Below are positions 5,043 through 5,108 of a stretch of DNA of 5,108 nt, one piece after another. The DNA comes from Anaerolineae bacterium (GTDB lineage Bacteria; Chloroflexota; Anaerolineae; 4572-78; J111). Where the stretch lies: NCBI GenBank assembly GCA_020433835.1, contig JAGRBY010000540.1, positions 1 to 5,108 on the forward strand, given 5' to 3'. A program made the position numbers and the translations under genes. Each line of letters starts with the position of its first letter. Within the stretch, counting starts at the first letter, position 1. The notes below the pieces were generated by a model. It was not told the DNA's origin, did not search any database, and was given only the letters and a program-made list of their open reading frames with translations.

Positions 5043-5108
5043 TACCCCTCACCCCGTCGCTAACGCGACTCCCCTCTCCCTGAGGGAGAGGGGTTGGGGG
5101 TGAGGGTA
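5043..5108. repeat. Dispersed CCCTCACCCC / CCCCTCTCCC palindromic element with three-stem fold
   Basis: The outer arms CCCTCACCCC (5046-5055) and GGGGTGAGGG (5097-5106) are exact complements and enclose two perfect hairpins: GTCGC-TAAC-GCGAC (5056-5069) and CCCCTCTCCC-TGA-GGGAGAGGGG (5071-5093). Terminal TA bases (5043-5044 and 5107-5108) mark both ends. Together they fold as a three-way junction. Elements with these CCCCTCTCCC-type arms recur as intergenic repeats in many GC-rich bacteria, including Chloroflexota; that is recalled knowledge, not shown here, because only one copy is present. It has no coding capacity, so any movement would need enzymes supplied elsewhere. The right end coincides with the window edge and could extend further. 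Confidence 0.8.

Noticed and set aside
4425..5063. 212-codon open frame on the + strand
   Set aside because: It lies antisense over the well-supported PLP decarboxylase gene, its translation shows no family motif, and it runs into the terminal repeat; a GC-driven shadow frame.
5046..5106. tRNA-like cloverleaf
   Set aside because: Three stems are present, but the stem lengths, loops and conserved tRNA bases do not fit; it is a palindromic repeat.

Overview
The window looks like a piece of a Chloroflexota-type (Anaerolineae or Caldilineae-like) chromosome. That placement rests on general impression only: moderately GC-rich coding DNA, AAGGAG ribosome binding sites, and intergenic spaces packed with palindromes and short dispersed repeats (the CCCTCACCCC / CCCCTCTCCC element, a GTAGGACAAACTT palindrome, GAATTATGAATTATGA-type repeats). 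No marker gene is present, so taxonomy is an inference.

Layout. Positions 3-1463 (+) hold the 3' part of a long UxaA/GarD-family dehydratase gene; the 5' part lies outside the window. It converges on a leftward block of three genes: a group II PLP-dependent decarboxylase (5027-3522), a PIG-L/LmbE-type zinc deacetylase (3445-2627) and a carboxymuconolactone decarboxylase/AhpD-fold protein (2389-1790). Each of the three has its own good Shine-Dalgarno sequence. The first two are 76 bp apart and could share a transcript; the third lies 237 bp further on, behind an AT-rich inverted repeat. The convergent gap (1464-1789) has no gene but holds a 22-bp tandem repeat and a long hairpin that could terminate both sides.

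How the genes work together is not clear. The dehydratase belongs to hexarate/altronate catabolism by family, while the leftward genes suggest amino-acid decarboxylation, N-deacetylation of a small molecule, and a thiol- or lactone-type reaction. I know of no named pathway with this set, and co-transcription is not proven.

Most notable points. (1) The dehydratase contains two copies of the family's C-terminal domain in series, the last one degenerate. (2) The decarboxylase has Phe at the place where aromatic amino acid decarboxylases carry the loop Tyr needed for decarboxylation, a change that in plants gives aldehyde synthases. (3) The AhpD-fold protein has lost the first Cys of the CxxC pair. 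(4) A three-way-junction-like repeat sits directly upstream of the decarboxylase ribosome binding site. I found no defence, mobile or CRISPR system.
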